Numbered from the stretch's first letter, positions 8,406 to 16,683 are shown. The stretch is 64,000 bases of DNA from DASUPK01 sp963815045 (GCA_963815045.1 CAWFET010000002.1:1302001-1366000); one strand, 5' to 3'. Notes: generated from the letters alone by a model not told the origin. A program made the numbers and translations.

Positions 8406-9434
8406 CTATCGCTCAGCTGTCTCGGAAGGTGCTTGTCGGAGAGAGTCCCGGGTGGCGCCGGCCGCGGACAGCAGCTCGCCGGTTCGCTCGACCGAGCTCT
8501 CGCGCACCGCGCGGTCGGCGAGCCTGACGGCGTTGGCGATTCCCTCCGGCGTGGAGCTTCCGTGCGCCACGACCGCGACTCCGCGAAGCCCCAGCAGGAT
8601 CGCTCCCCCGACCGAGTTCGGATTCATCGAGGCGCGCAGCCCACCGAGCGCCGGGCGCAGGAGCAGCCCACCGGCGGCCGCCATCGGGCCGCGGCGCGCT
8701 GCGGCGCGCACCGCATCGGCGACGGCGCGCGCCGTGCCCTCGAGGGTCTTCAGCGTCACATTCCCGGTGAAGCCGTCAGTCACGATCACGTCGGCCTCGC
8801 CCGTCAGCAGGTCGCGGCCCTCGAGGTTGCCGATGAAGCGGATTCCCTCCGCGGCGGTCAGCGCCTCATGCGCCTCGACCACGTCGGGACGCCCCTTCTT
8901 CTGCTCCTCGCCCACCGACAGCAGGGCGACGCGGGGGCTCTCGACGCCGAGGACGGCGGTGCTGAACGCGGAGCCGAGGAAGGCGAACTGGATCAGGTGC
9001 TGGGGCCGCACGTCGGTGTTTGCGCCGCAGTCGAGAAAGAGCAGCGGCGGCCCCTCCGACGCGGGAACCGGGATCTGGGCCGCGAGCGCCGGCCGGTGGA
9101 CGCCCTGGGCCCTCTTCAGGGCGAAGAGCGCGGCGGTCATCGTGGCGCCGGTGGAGCCGGCGCTCACCAGCGAGCTGCAGCGGTCCTCGGCGACGGCGAG
9201 GGCGGCGCGAACGACGGAGGCTTCCGGTGTGGACCGCACCGCCGCGACCGGCTCGGCTTCGTTGCCGATCCAGTCGGCGGTCGGCTCGACCTCGACGCCC
9301 TCCGGCGGCTCGATCGAGGCGGGGCCGAAGATGCGAACGGGAATGCCGTCGGCGGCAGCGAGCCGGGCACCCTCGACGACGACCTCGGGGCCGGCATCTG
9401 TCCCATAGCCATCCAGGGCGACGGGAGCGGGCAT
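8406..9434 (-). CDS. plsX: Phosphate acyltransferase PlsX
   Basis: Acyl-ACP:phosphate acyltransferase, 342 aa, which makes acyl-phosphate for the PlsY step of phospholipid synthesis. Recognised by the N-terminal VALDGYGTDAGP (matching the family ALDAMGGD-P motif, slightly diverged), SAGSTGATM in the centre, LLFLDCGAN, VGEEQKKG, and VTDGFTGNV. The C-terminal GGAILLG and VAHGSS segments match the family. It lies 6 bp downstream of rpmF and 14 bp upstream of acpP, as in most bacteria. The Met-Gly of the N-terminal family motif is altered (DGYGTD), which may be lineage-specific. Confidence 0.95.
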   Translation of the reverse strand: MPAPVALDGYGTDAGPEVVVEGARLAAADGIPVRIFGPASIEPPEGVEVEPTADWIGNEAEPVAAVRSTPEASVVRAALAVAEDRCSSLVSAGSTGATMTAALFALKRAQGVHRPALAAQIPVPASEGPPLLFLDCGANTDVRPQHLIQFAFLGSAFSTAVLGVESPRVALLSVGEEQKKGRPDVVEAHEALTAAEGIRFIGNLEGRDLLTGEADVIVTDGFTGNVTLKTLEGTARAVADAVRAAARRGPMAAAGGLLLRPALGGLRASMNPNSVGGAILLGLRGVAVVAHGSSTPEGIANAVRLADRAVRESSVERTGELLSAAGATRDSLRQAPSETAER

Positions 9435-9440
9435 GTGGGG

Positions 9441-9659
9441 CTAGTCCTGTGGAGAGGGCTGCTGCGCCGGGGCGGAATCGGGCGCGTCGTGGCGGATCAC
9501 CTCACGCCCGGCGTAGGTGCCGCAGGTCGGGCAGACGCGATGGGGCAGGCGCGGGCTGTGACAGCGCGGGCACTCGTTCAGCCGCGGCGTCTTGGCCTTG
9601 TGCTGGGCGCGGCGCTTGTCGCGCCGCGTGCGGGACTGTCTCTTCTTGGGGACCGCCAT
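9441..9659 (-). CDS. rpmF: 50S ribosomal protein L32
   Basis: Large-subunit ribosomal protein L32, 72 aa. The start at 9659 gives the family N-terminus MAVPKKRQSRTRRDKRRA; the reading frame is open further upstream but only this ATG fits. A zinc ribbon is formed by CPRC and CPTC, so this is the C+ (zinc-binding) paralogue type. An extra 18-residue acidic/Gln/Pro-rich tail (ending SAPAQQPSPQD) extends past the usual end. It sits between the DUF177 gene and plsX, the standard neighbourhood. Confidence 0.96.
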   Translation of the reverse strand: MAVPKKRQSRTRRDKRRAQHKAKTPRLNECPRCHSPRLPHRVCPTCGTYAGREVIRHDAPDSAPAQQPSPQD

Positions 9660-9675
9660 GAGGGCGGCATGGTAG

Positions 9676-10197
9676 CTACTCCAGCCGGAGGTCCCTGAGC
9701 TTCGCCATCCGCGGATCGCCGCCGGTCTCGTGCCGGTGCGCCTCCGGGTCGGCGTCATTCAGAGATTCGCCGCAGACCGCGCAGAGGCCCGCGCAGTCCG
9801 GGCGGCAGAGCGGCTGGTCGGGAAGCGCGAGGACGACCGCGTCGTTCGCCCAGCGCCCGACGTCGAGCTCGCCGTCCGTCACGTACGGGCTGCGCAGCTC
9901 CTCGTCCCTGCTCGGCGGCTGGTCGACCTCGCGGGCGTCGATCCGGATCTCGGTGGCCGCCGGCTCGAGGCAGCGCACGCAGGGCCCGGTCAGCTCGGTC
10001 ACGAAGCGAAGACGAAGGGCGTGTCCGCTGCTGGTCCGGGAGACGTCGAGCCGGGCGTCGACTCGCCCTCCCTTCGGCACGTAGTCCTGGCCGCCGACCT
10101 CGATCGGATCGAGGGCAAGATCGAGGTCGATGGCGCGTGCCTGTCCCGACGACAGGGCCAGGCGCTCCAGATCGACGATCCCACCTTCCAAATACAC
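9676..10197 (-). CDS. DUF177/YceD family protein
   Basis: YceD/DUF177 protein, 173 aa, associated with 23S rRNA accumulation in other bacteria. Nearly always upstream of rpmF, as here (16-bp gap). Two putative zinc-binding sites: CVRC in the centre and CRPDCAGLCAVCG near the C-terminus, the family signature. The reading frame is open much further upstream, but the GTG at 10197 is preceded by GGAG about 5 nt away and gives a normal-length protein starting VYLEGG. The divergent methyltransferase gene begins only 24 bp away, so the promoters of the two genes must overlap each other or the coding ends. Confidence 0.92.
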   Translation of the reverse strand: MYLEGGIVDLERLALSSGQARAIDLDLALDPIEVGGQDYVPKGGRVDARLDVSRTSSGHALRLRFVTELTGPCVRCLEPAATEIRIDAREVDQPPSRDEELRSPYVTDGELDVGRWANDAVVLALPDQPLCRPDCAGLCAVCGESLNDADPEAHRHETGGDPRMAKLRDLRLE

Positions 10198-10221
10198 TCG
10201 CTCCGAGGGTAGCGAGCAACC

Positions 10222-10764
10222 GTGTGCGCTCAATTCCAATGGAATCCCGAGACCTACCTGGAGGAGATCCGGGCGGAGGTCCCGCGCTACGACGAGCTTC
10301 AGAAGGCCGCGATCGACGCAATCCCGTTCGCCCCTGACCGTGTCCTGGAGCTCGGGATGGGCACCGGGGTGACCACGCGCACCCTCCTCGAGGCCTACCC
10401 GGACGCCTGGGTGATCGGGCTCGACTCGGACACGAACATGGTCTATCGGCTGCGGGAGGAGTACGACGACGTCCAGCTCGCCCGCATGGAGGACCCTCTG
10501 CCGGACGGCCCGTGGGACCTGGTGATCTCGGTGCTCTCGGTGCACCACCTCACCGACGACCAGAAGCATCTGCTCTTTCGCCGCGTCCGTGAGCAGTCGC
10601 GAGCTCTGGTGATCGGCGACGTCGTGAAAGCTGAGCCGCAGGTGACCCCGATCGAAGAGGGCTTCGACTTTCCGGACACCGCCGAGGAGCTCGCCGAATG
10701 GTGCGGCGGGGAGATCACCTGGAGCGCCGACGACCTCGCGGTCGTCCGGGCCACCTACGACTAG
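10222..10764 (+). CDS. Class I SAM-dependent methyltransferase
   Basis: Small (180 aa) Rossmann-fold methyltransferase. Motif I is VLELGMGTGVTTRTL (about residues 41-55), followed by the acidic strand end GLDSD and a motif-IV-like DLVISVLSVHHL. The target is unknown; the short size suggests a small-molecule methyltransferase. Start GTG at 10222, divergent from the DUF177 gene. It is followed after 11 bp by a crotonase gene and then an SDR gene, so the three may form one small operon and act on a common metabolite, which is an inference from spacing only. Confidence 0.85.
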   Translation: MCAQFQWNPETYLEEIRAEVPRYDELQKAAIDAIPFAPDRVLELGMGTGVTTRTLLEAYPDAWVIGLDSDTNMVYRLREEYDDVQLARMEDPLPDGPWDLVISVLSVHHLTDDQKHLLFRRVREQSRALVIGDVVKAEPQVTPIEEGFDFPDTAEELAEWCGGEITWSADDLAVVRATYD

Positions 10765-10775
10765 GAGGAGCTGCC

Positions 10776-11627
10776 ATGCATCACAACCCGGAGAAGCCGG
10801 GCCCGCCACCGTCCGCCGACGAGGGCGTCGTCCTCTACGAGAAGCGCGACCGGATCGCGTACGTGACGATCAACCGGCCCGAGGCGCGCAACGCCGTCAG
10901 CCCAGAGGTCCACCGGGCGATGATCGCCGCGTGGGCGGACTTCGCCGAGGACGACTCGGTCGACGTCGCGATCCTCACCGGGGCCGGAGACGCGTTCTGC
11001 GCCGGCGCCGACCTGAAGGAGTACATCCCGCCGATCGTCGCCGAGGGGAACATCACCGACATCCGCGAGATCGCCGAGCTCGGGCTGAACGGCTTCACCC
11101 GCGGGATGCATCGCATCTACAAGCCGATCATCGGCGCGATCAACGGCTGGGCGCTGGCCGGCGGCCTCGAGACCGCCCTGGCATGCGACATCAGGATCGC
11201 GTCGGATCGGGCCATGTTCGGCTCGTTCGAGGCCAGACGCGGCTTCCACCACGGCGACGGCGGCATCGTCCGCCTGGTCAACACCTGCGGCACCGGAATC
11301 GCGCTCGAGATGTTGCTCACCGCGGAGCCGATCGACGCCCAGCGCGCCCTGCAATGCAACCTCGTCTCGAAGGTGGTGCCGCACGATCAGCTGCTGGAGG
11401 AGGCGGAGACGGTGGCGCGCCAGATCCTGCGGAACTCACAGCGGGCGGTGCGATCGGCGAAGCAGACGATCCTCGACACGGTCGGGAAGACGCTCGACGA
11501 GCAGCTCCGCAACGAGGCCTGGAACGCGTACAGCAGTGCGGACCCGAGGGAGACGACCGAGCTGCTGGAGCGCTTCTACGAGAAGCGGGACGCCGGGCGA
11601 GCCGGGACTCACGAAACCGAGCTATGA
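10776..11627 (+). CDS. Enoyl-CoA hydratase/isomerase family protein
   Basis: Crotonase-superfamily enzyme, 283 aa, acting on acyl-CoA thioesters. The ATG at 10776 is preceded by AGGAGG, which sets the start; the frame is open further upstream. The oxyanion-hole segments are AFCAGADLKE and GWALAGGLETALACD. Glutamates equivalent in position to the two catalytic ones of hydratases are present (GGLE and GSFE), so hydratase chemistry is plausible. The reading frame ends in the overlap ATGA with the downstream SDR gene, indicating translational coupling. The substrate is not known; a fatty acid or aromatic acid degradation role is possible. Confidence 0.9.
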   Translation: MHHNPEKPGPPPSADEGVVLYEKRDRIAYVTINRPEARNAVSPEVHRAMIAAWADFAEDDSVDVAILTGAGDAFCAGADLKEYIPPIVAEGNITDIREIAELGLNGFTRGMHRIYKPIIGAINGWALAGGLETALACDIRIASDRAMFGSFEARRGFHHGDGGIVRLVNTCGTGIALEMLLTAEPIDAQRALQCNLVSKVVPHDQLLEEAETVARQILRNSQRAVRSAKQTILDTVGKTLDEQLRNEAWNAYSSADPRETTELLERFYEKRDAGRAGTHETEL

Positions 11628-12313
11628 AGCGGGCACTCGTCACCGGCGCAGCCGCAGGGATCGGCGCCGCCATCGCCGAGCGCCTGAAGACCGACGGCCT
11701 CGAGGTGATCACGCTCGACGTCGCCGAGGGTTGTGACCTTCAGATCGATCTGGTCGGCGACGAGATGCCCGACCTCGGGGTCGTCGACGTCTGCGTCTCG
11801 AATGCGGCGATCACGGACACGATCGCCCCTGCACACAGGATGACTCCGGATCAATGGTCCCGCGACATCGACGTGAACCTGACCGGCGCCTTCCGGGCCG
11901 TTCAGGCCTGCCTTCCTGGAATGCGGGAACGGGACTGGGGCCGGATCGTGGTCATCTCCTCCGGCGCGGCCGTTGACGGCCTTCCCGGTCAGATCGCGTA
12001 TTCGGCCTCCAAGGCCGGCCTGCTCGGGATGGTGAAGACGCTCGCCGTGGAGGGGGTCGGCCGAGGAATCACGGCCAACGCCGTCCTGCCGGGGATGGTC
12101 GCCACCGAGAAGGTGATGGCCATGCCCGACGCGATACTCGACCGGCTGCGAGAGGTGCTCCCCTCCGGGCGAATGGCGGAACCATCCGAGGTGGCCGCAC
12201 TGGTCTCCTTCCTGGCCTCGGAGGACGCCGGCTACATCACGGGACAGACGATCGGCATCGACGGCGGATTCGGCCTCAACACGTTCACCCTGGGCTCGGA
12301 GGAACGGGCCTGA
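11624..12313 (+). CDS. Short-chain dehydrogenase/reductase
   Basis: Classical SDR oxidoreductase, 229 aa. The cofactor motif is TGAAAGIG (about 7-14), with ASP after strand 2 (TLDVAE) suggesting NAD(H) rather than NADPH. SNAAI stands in place of NNAG. Catalytic Ser is in VVISSGAA, and YSASK supplies Tyr and Lys. The ATG overlaps the crotonase stop by 4 bp. With the crotonase it could perform consecutive hydration and 3-hydroxyacyl oxidation steps; this pairing is inferred. A hairpin terminator follows within 10 bp of the stop. Confidence 0.9.
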   Translation: MKRALVTGAAAGIGAAIAERLKTDGLEVITLDVAEGCDLQIDLVGDEMPDLGVVDVCVSNAAITDTIAPAHRMTPDQWSRDIDVNLTGAFRAVQACLPGMRERDWGRIVVISSGAAVDGLPGQIAYSASKAGLLGMVKTLAVEGVGRGITANAVLPGMVATEKVMAMPDAILDRLREVLPSGRMAEPSEVAALVSFLASEDAGYITGQTIGIDGGFGLNTFTLGSEERA

Positions 12314-12319
12314 AATGAG

Positions 12320-12346
12320 AACAGCCCCCTCCGAAAGGGGGCTGTT
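12320..12346 (+). terminator. Intrinsic terminator-like hairpin after the SDR operon
   Basis: Perfect 11-bp stem (12320-12330 with 12336-12346), arms AACAGCCCCCT and AGGGGGCTGTT, around a 5-nt loop. It lies 6 bp after the SDR stop. There is no T-tract, as often in high-GC actinobacteria. It could serve both the plus-strand operon and the convergent secreted-protein gene ending at 12393. Confidence 0.8.
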
Positions 12347-12392
12347 CCGCTCGGCCGTGTCCAGCCGGGCAACGCCGGAACGCTACTTGCCG

Positions 12393-12836
12393 TCAGCCGC
12401 GCTTCGTGTTCAGCTTGCTGTACGTGCAGAGCACGCGCAGCTCGACCGCTAGCTCGACGTTCGTATCGTTGTCGAACTCGAACAGCCAGGCGTTCGTGCC
12501 CTTTGGGCCGTCGGTCTTCTGGTTGAGCGGCTGCATGTTCCTGGTGGAGTCTGGCGGCCGCGTGTCGATCACTCCTCCGCCGATCGCCACACCGGCGCCC
12601 AGCTTCGAACTCGACGGGCAGGTGACCGTGAAATCCGAGACGCCGTTGTTGGTGGTCTGCGGAAGCAGCTTGACGGCCTGGACCACCTGTTGGGTGGCCC
12701 CGCCGAACCGCGTCCTCAGCGTCTCCTGCTTGCTGCTCTGTGCAATCGCGAACGAACTGCCGCCCACGGCGACAACGACCGCGATCAGCCCGAGGACGAG
12801 CCCCGGCGAAAGGTGCCTCTTGAAACGTCGCATCAT
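12393..12836 (-). CDS. Secreted protein of unknown function
   Basis: Predicted exported protein of 147 aa. The ATG at 12836 is preceded by AGGGAG, with a second ATG right after it. The basic MMRRFKRH is followed by a hydrophobic helix (about 10-32, VLGLIAVVVAVGG) related in style to the protein at the window start. The remainder is polar and beta-like, with two cysteines (VTCPSS and LRVLCTY) that may pair outside the cell. The segment TCPSSSKLGAGVAIGGGV resembles a pattern seen in other Thermoleophilia secreted proteins. No catalytic motif is visible. The 174 bp upstream holds its promoter and nothing else recognisable. Confidence 0.7.
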   Translation of the reverse strand: MMRRFKRHLSPGLVLGLIAVVVAVGGSSFAIAQSSKQETLRTRFGGATQQVVQAVKLLPQTTNNGVSDFTVTCPSSSKLGAGVAIGGGVIDTRPPDSTRNMQPLNQKTDGPKGTNAWLFEFDNDTNVELAVELRVLCTYSKLNTKRG

Positions 12837-13010
12837 GTTGATCTCCCTGTGGTTGCTGCCTCTGGGTCGCAGGTGCGTCCGTGCCAATTGCGACTCACAC
12901 CTTTCAACCCGATCCTTGGCGAGAGTTGCGCTAGATCTCGACTCGCACAAGCACCGAGCCATTCAGGTCACGCCGCAGGACCCGGACGCCGGCTTCGGGC
13001 GGTGCGCTGC

Positions 13011-13715
13011 TCAACCCGAGCTTCGCTCGAGCCCGTAGCGCTCCCAGTGGCGTTCGGGAATGTCGGCCGGATCCTTGTACCAATGCCAGACACATGGATC
13101 GCGGTCGAAGTCCTTCGGGGGCTCGGACGGGTAGACCGGGTAACCGATCCAGTTGATCGGCCCGAGCTCGTTCATGAAGGCGCAGTGGGTGCAGTAGAGC
13201 GGGAAGCCCTTGCGGCCATAGCTCCAGTCATGCGCCTCGTCGGTGACCCCCCAGCCATCGGGCCCGTAGCGGCCGTTTCGCCACAGCCGCTGGCCGGAGC
13301 CGCAGGGGTTCATCGTGAAGGTGAGCTTCTCCTCGTCTTCCGAGATCTCGAAGGCGCCGGGATTGGGACCCACCCCGCCGGTCGAGTGCCCGCGCCAGGT
13401 GGCCGCCAGTGCCTGGGCGATCGTCTTGCGGTCAGCGGCATCGATCTTCTCCACGCTCTCCTTCCAGCTTCGCTCCAGGCTCCACTCCCAAGCCTCACGA
13501 ACGCCCTCGTCGCCGAGCTTCTCCTTGACGAACGAGATCAGGCCGGCCATCCCGTCGACCAGCATGTCGTGCATGAACTGGGATTCGTGCTTCTCCCGCT
13601 CACACAGCCCCTTGGCCGTCTCCGGATCGCCACCATCGATGGCCTCAATCGCGACGTCCATGGTCGGCCGCGACATCTCATCCAGCTCCTCGTCACTGAA
13701 CCAGCGCTCGGGCAC
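13011..13715 (-). CDS. Uncharacterised protein with Cys/His-rich C-terminal half
   Basis: Not recognised. A 234-aa soluble protein. The N-terminal half (1-110) is helical and acidic. The C-terminal half has conserved-looking blocks: FTMNPCGSGQRLWRNGRYG, then HDWSYGRKGFPLYCTHCAFMN, then DPCVWHWYKDP. The Cys pattern (C in NPCGSG, CTHC, DPC) with several His and Trp could be a metal site. The start ATG at 13715 follows GAGGAGAGG. No signal peptide or membrane segment. It sits 31 bp upstream of the DUF6285-phosphotransferase pair's 3' end on the same strand, which gives no functional hint. Confidence 0.65.
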   Translation of the reverse strand: MPERWFSDEELDEMSRPTMDVAIEAIDGGDPETAKGLCEREKHESQFMHDMLVDGMAGLISFVKEKLGDEGVREAWEWSLERSWKESVEKIDAADRKTIAQALAATWRGHSTGGVGPNPGAFEISEDEEKLTFTMNPCGSGQRLWRNGRYGPDGWGVTDEAHDWSYGRKGFPLYCTHCAFMNELGPINWIGYPVYPSEPPKDFDRDPCVWHWYKDPADIPERHWERYGLERSSG

Positions 13716-13746
13716 GGCAGCTCCTCTCCTCGACTGAAGACGGATC

Positions 13747-14103
13747 CTAGTCGCCGTCGTAGCCGGGACGGGCGATCTCCAGCTTGCGCCGGACGTGCTC
13801 CTCCAGCCGCGGGACGAGCTCGTCGATGCGGTCGTCGAGCTCGCCGGCGCGCAGCCGGCGAGAGAGCTCGGCGGCGGCCGCGTGGACGTCGTCGGCCGGC
13901 TGCCCGAGGAGGTCGGCGAAGAGGGCGAGGTCCTCGCGGTCCGGCTCCTCGCCCGCCCTGAGCTCGCGCGCCACCACGGCGCAGACGTTGGCCGCCACCA
14001 GGACCTTGAAGCGCTGCTCGCGCGGCACCTCGGGCCGCAGCTCGCCGAACAGGTACTCGGCGACCGAGTCGAGCAACTCCGGGGCTGTGGGCCGGTCCTG
14101 CAT
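13747..14103 (-). CDS. DUF6285-like helical protein
   Basis: Helical 118-aa protein rich in Glu, Arg and Leu, resembling DUF6285, a family found next to phosphotransferases and acyl-CoA dehydrogenases. The core motif region FKVLVAANVCAVVARE matches my recollection of the family. The ATG at 14103 overlaps the stop of the upstream phosphotransferase gene by one base, implying translational coupling and a shared role, perhaps activation of an acyl or hydroxy-acid substrate. Function is unproven. Confidence 0.7.
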   Translation of the reverse strand: MQDRPTAPELLDSVAEYLFGELRPEVPREQRFKVLVAANVCAVVARELRAGEEPDREDLALFADLLGQPADDVHAAAAELSRRLRAGELDDRIDELVPRLEEHVRRKLEIARPGYDGD

Positions 14104-15075
14104 CAGGAGACCAACTGGAGAAGATCCCACTCCGGCTCGCAGATGCGCCGTCCGAGCGACGCCAGCTCGTGGCTCCGGCGGACGCCGCTCAGGTGGTCGT
14201 GGGCCTGGCGGGCGCAGATGACCGCCCACTTGACGTTGCCGAAGGCCTCCCAGTAGCGCAGGCGGCCGCGGTCGACCGGCTCGCCGCCGGCCGCCTCGTA
14301 CGCCTGGATGAACTCGTCGAGCCGGCCGACGCCGGCCACCGGCAGCTCGTCGTTCCCGAAGCGCCAGGAGCGGATGCAGAGCCAGCCGATGTCCTCGGCC
14401 GGATCGCCGAGGTGCGCGAGCTCCCAATCGATCACCGCCGCCAGCCCGTCCTCGTCGACGATGAAATTGCCCAGGCGGAAATCGCCGTGAACGAGGCGCG
14501 GCTCCGCCGGATCGGGGGCGTTCGCCCGCAACCACCGGAGGCCGAGCTCGACCGCGGGCAGAGGCTCGCCGATCTCGTCGAGCTGGCGCTCCCACTCCTC
14601 GATTTGGGCGAGGGCAGGATCGCCGGCGCTCGCCGGCAGCAACCCGTCGAGGCCGGAGGGATCGATCGCGTGGATTCGGGCGAGCGCCTCGCCGAGCTGC
14701 GCCGTCAGCCGCGCGCGGGCCCGCTCGAACTCCGGCTTGCGCAGGATGCGCGGGGCGACCGAAGTCCCCGCCACGAACGACATCAGCATCCCCGGCGTCC
14801 CGAACCGGGCCCCGTCCGGCTCCAGGGCGAGCGGCGCCGGAACCGGGACGCCCGCAGCTGCCGCCTCGCTCGATGAGGCCGAACTCCTCGCCGATCGGCA
14901 CGAGGGAGACGGAGCCCTTCGGGTCGCGTCGGAGGACCCAGCTGCCGCGCTCGCCCTCGATCAGCCACGTCTCGCGCGAGGCGCCGCCGGGGATCGGGGC
15001 GATTTCGATCTCCCCCGGGTCGAGTCCCTTCTCCGTCAGGACGGTGACAGCGCCGGCGGCCAGCTCCTCGTTCAT
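14103..15075 (-). pseudogene. APH-family phosphotransferase interrupted by a frameshift
   Basis: Aminoglycoside-phosphotransferase-like kinase, of the kind often linked to acyl-CoA dehydrogenases. The N-lobe (from the ATG at 15075: PIPGGASRETWLIE, VLRRDP) and the C-lobe (LVHGDFRLGNFIV, the HGD catalytic loop, and VIDWELAHLGDP, the metal-binding Asp) are in different frames. The frame breaks near 14864-14865, where one extra G in the coding strand follows the Ile-Glu-Arg codons. Removing it gives a continuous segment (ER-AAAAGVPVPAPLALEPDG) and a full-length kinase of about 320 aa. All catalytic motifs are intact, so the break is either a very recent mutation or a sequence error. It is coupled to the DUF6285 gene. 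Confidence 0.85.
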
Positions 15076-15126
15076 GGGGTCGGAGCCTAGTTGTACGGTG
15101 GGCGCCCCAGACGGAGGAGGAGACCG

Positions 15127-15870
15127 ATGTCGGAGGAAAACCTTTCCCGGCGCACCTTGCTGACGCGCGCCGGCGCTGTGGGCGCGGCCGCGCTCGTCCC
15201 GGCGGCCGCGGTGGAGGCGGTCGCTTCCAGCACCAAGCAGAAGGCCCCTCATCCCAAGACCCCCAAGGAGGCCCTGCACCTCCTCCAGGGCGGCAACAAG
15301 CGCTACCGGGCGAACAAGCTCCAGCTGCGCGACTACTCGCCGGTCGGCGAGCGCCGCGCCCAGGACCAGAAGCCGTTCGCCGCAATCCTCACCTGCTCGG
15401 ACTCGAGGATCTCGCCTTCGCTGATCTTCGACGTCGAGCGGGGCAACCTGTTCGTGGCGAAGATCGCCGGAAACAGCGTCGACACGGGAACCCTGGGCAG
15501 CACCGAGTACGCCGTCGCGGTCCTCGGGGTGAAGGTGATCATGGTGCTCGGCCACAGCGACTGCGGCGCCGTCAAGTCCGCGATCAGCGTCGTGGACGGG
15601 ACGAAGACCTATCCGCCGTCGAAGTACGGGGCGATCGGCCCCGTGGTCGACGCGATAGTGCCCACCGTGGAGGCGATACCCGCGAGCCAGCGCACGCTCG
15701 ACGCATGCATCTCATCCAACGCCAGCAATCAGGCCGCCGACCTCGCCAACAGGGATCCGATCATCAAGCCCGCGGTCCTTGCGGGCACCCTGTGGGTCGT
15801 CCCAGCCGTTTGCAATGTCGCGAATGGCCGGGTGCGGCTGGTGGCCCCGCCCGTGGTGCCGAGCGGCTGA
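15127..15870 (+). CDS. Tat-exported beta-class carbonic anhydrase
   Basis: Beta-carbonic anhydrase interconverting CO2 and bicarbonate, 247 aa. The start ATG at 15127 follows GGAGGAGGAG. Residues 1-34 form a twin-arginine signal (SRRTLLTRAG, then an Ala-rich hydrophobic stretch ending near AAVEA), so the folded zinc enzyme is predicted to be exported. Zinc-site motifs are CSDSR (ligand Cys, plus the Asp-Arg dyad) and GHSDCG (His and Cys ligands); KIAGN follows the expected pattern. The DUF4239 gene begins 12 bp after its stop, so the two are probably cotranscribed. Confidence 0.92.
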   Translation: MSEENLSRRTLLTRAGAVGAAALVPAAAVEAVASSTKQKAPHPKTPKEALHLLQGGNKRYRANKLQLRDYSPVGERRAQDQKPFAAILTCSDSRISPSLIFDVERGNLFVAKIAGNSVDTGTLGSTEYAVAVLGVKVIMVLGHSDCGAVKSAISVVDGTKTYPPSKYGAIGPVVDAIVPTVEAIPASQRTLDACISSNASNQAADLANRDPIIKPAVLAGTLWVVPAVCNVANGRVRLVAPPVVPSG

Positions 15871-15871
15871 C

Positions 15872-15877
15872 GGGGAG
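15872..15877 (+). promoter_or_regulatory. Shine-Dalgarno pointing to an ATC start
   Basis: GGGGAG followed by 5 nt and then ATC at 15883. The reading frame between the upstream in-frame TGA (15868-15870) and the first GTG (15931) has no ATG, GTG or TTG, while the first membrane helix begins before 15931. This site therefore argues for initiation at ATC. The spacing is the same as at the ribD start. Confidence 0.5.
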
Positions 15878-15882
15878 CAGGC

Positions 15883-16683
15883 ATCTTCTTCTTCGACCTC
15901 AGCAGCTTCGAGCTAGCGGCATCGCTCGCGGTGATCGTCCTCGGGGCCACTGCGCTCGGCGCTTTTCTTGGACGCCGGGTGCGCCACCTCTCCGAAAGTC
16001 TCAGCGAGCCGTTCGGGGTGCTGCAGGCGGCGCTGCTCGGCGTCGTGGGACTGATTCTCGCCTTCGGTCTCTCACTCGCCGTTTCCCGCTATGAAGATCG
16101 GCGGCAGGCGATCGTGGACGAGGCGAACGCAATCGGGACGACCAATCTGCGCGCACAGACCCTGAGCGAGCCCGAGCGCAGCCGATCGCTCCGGCTTCTC
16201 GTGAGGTACACCGAGAGTGCCATCCGGCTGTCCGACTACGTGCCCGGCAGCAGCCAGGAGGCGGACGCCGCGGCGACCGAGGATCGGATCCAGCGCCGGC
16301 TCTGGGCCCTGAACGGACAGGCGCTCGGCGCCGAGCCGGTCGCGAGCGCGCCCCGGCTCTACGAAGAATCGCTCAACACGATGATCGACGCCCAGGGGAC
16401 CCGCATCGCGGCCCTCAACAACCGGGTCCCGACCGCCGTCCTGTTTCTCGAAGTTCTCGGCGCGGCACTTGCCCTGGGGCTGCTCGCCGCATACCTCGCG
16501 ATCGTCGGCAGAGGCGTCGTCGCCGTCTTCCTCGCGGCCGTGCTGGTGACGATGCTGCTCTACATCACCTGCGACCTCGATCGTCCGACCCGCGGGCCGA
16601 TCCGCGTTCCGGACACCACGCTCAGGACCCAGCTGGCGTCGATGCGCCTGCCGCCGGCCGCGGGTGCCGTGAGACCGAAGTAG
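15883..16683 (+). CDS. DUF4239 (bestrophin-like) membrane protein
   Basis: Integral membrane protein of the DUF4239 bestrophin-like family, 266 aa if started at ATC 15883. Predicted helices: about 12-33 (ELAASLAVIVLGATALGAFLG), about 45-66 (LQAALLGVVGLILAFGLSLA), and two near the C-terminus (VLFLEVLGAALALGLLAAYL and VVAVFLAAVLVTMLLYITC). The family motif SRYEDRRQAIVDEANAIGTT follows helix 2. The first canonical start, GTG 15931, would remove half of helix 1. Coupled to the carbonic anhydrase gene, so a role in bicarbonate or anion handling is tempting but unproven. The family has no settled function. Confidence 0.8.
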   Translation: MFFFDLSSFELAASLAVIVLGATALGAFLGRRVRHLSESLSEPFGVLQAALLGVVGLILAFGLSLAVSRYEDRRQAIVDEANAIGTTNLRAQTLSEPERSRSLRLLVRYTESAIRLSDYVPGSSQEADAAATEDRIQRRLWALNGQALGAEPVASAPRLYEESLNTMIDAQGTRIAALNNRVPTAVLFLEVLGAALALGLLAAYLAIVGRGVVAVFLAAVLVTMLLYITCDLDRPTRGPIRVPDTTLRTQLASMRLPPAAGAVRPK

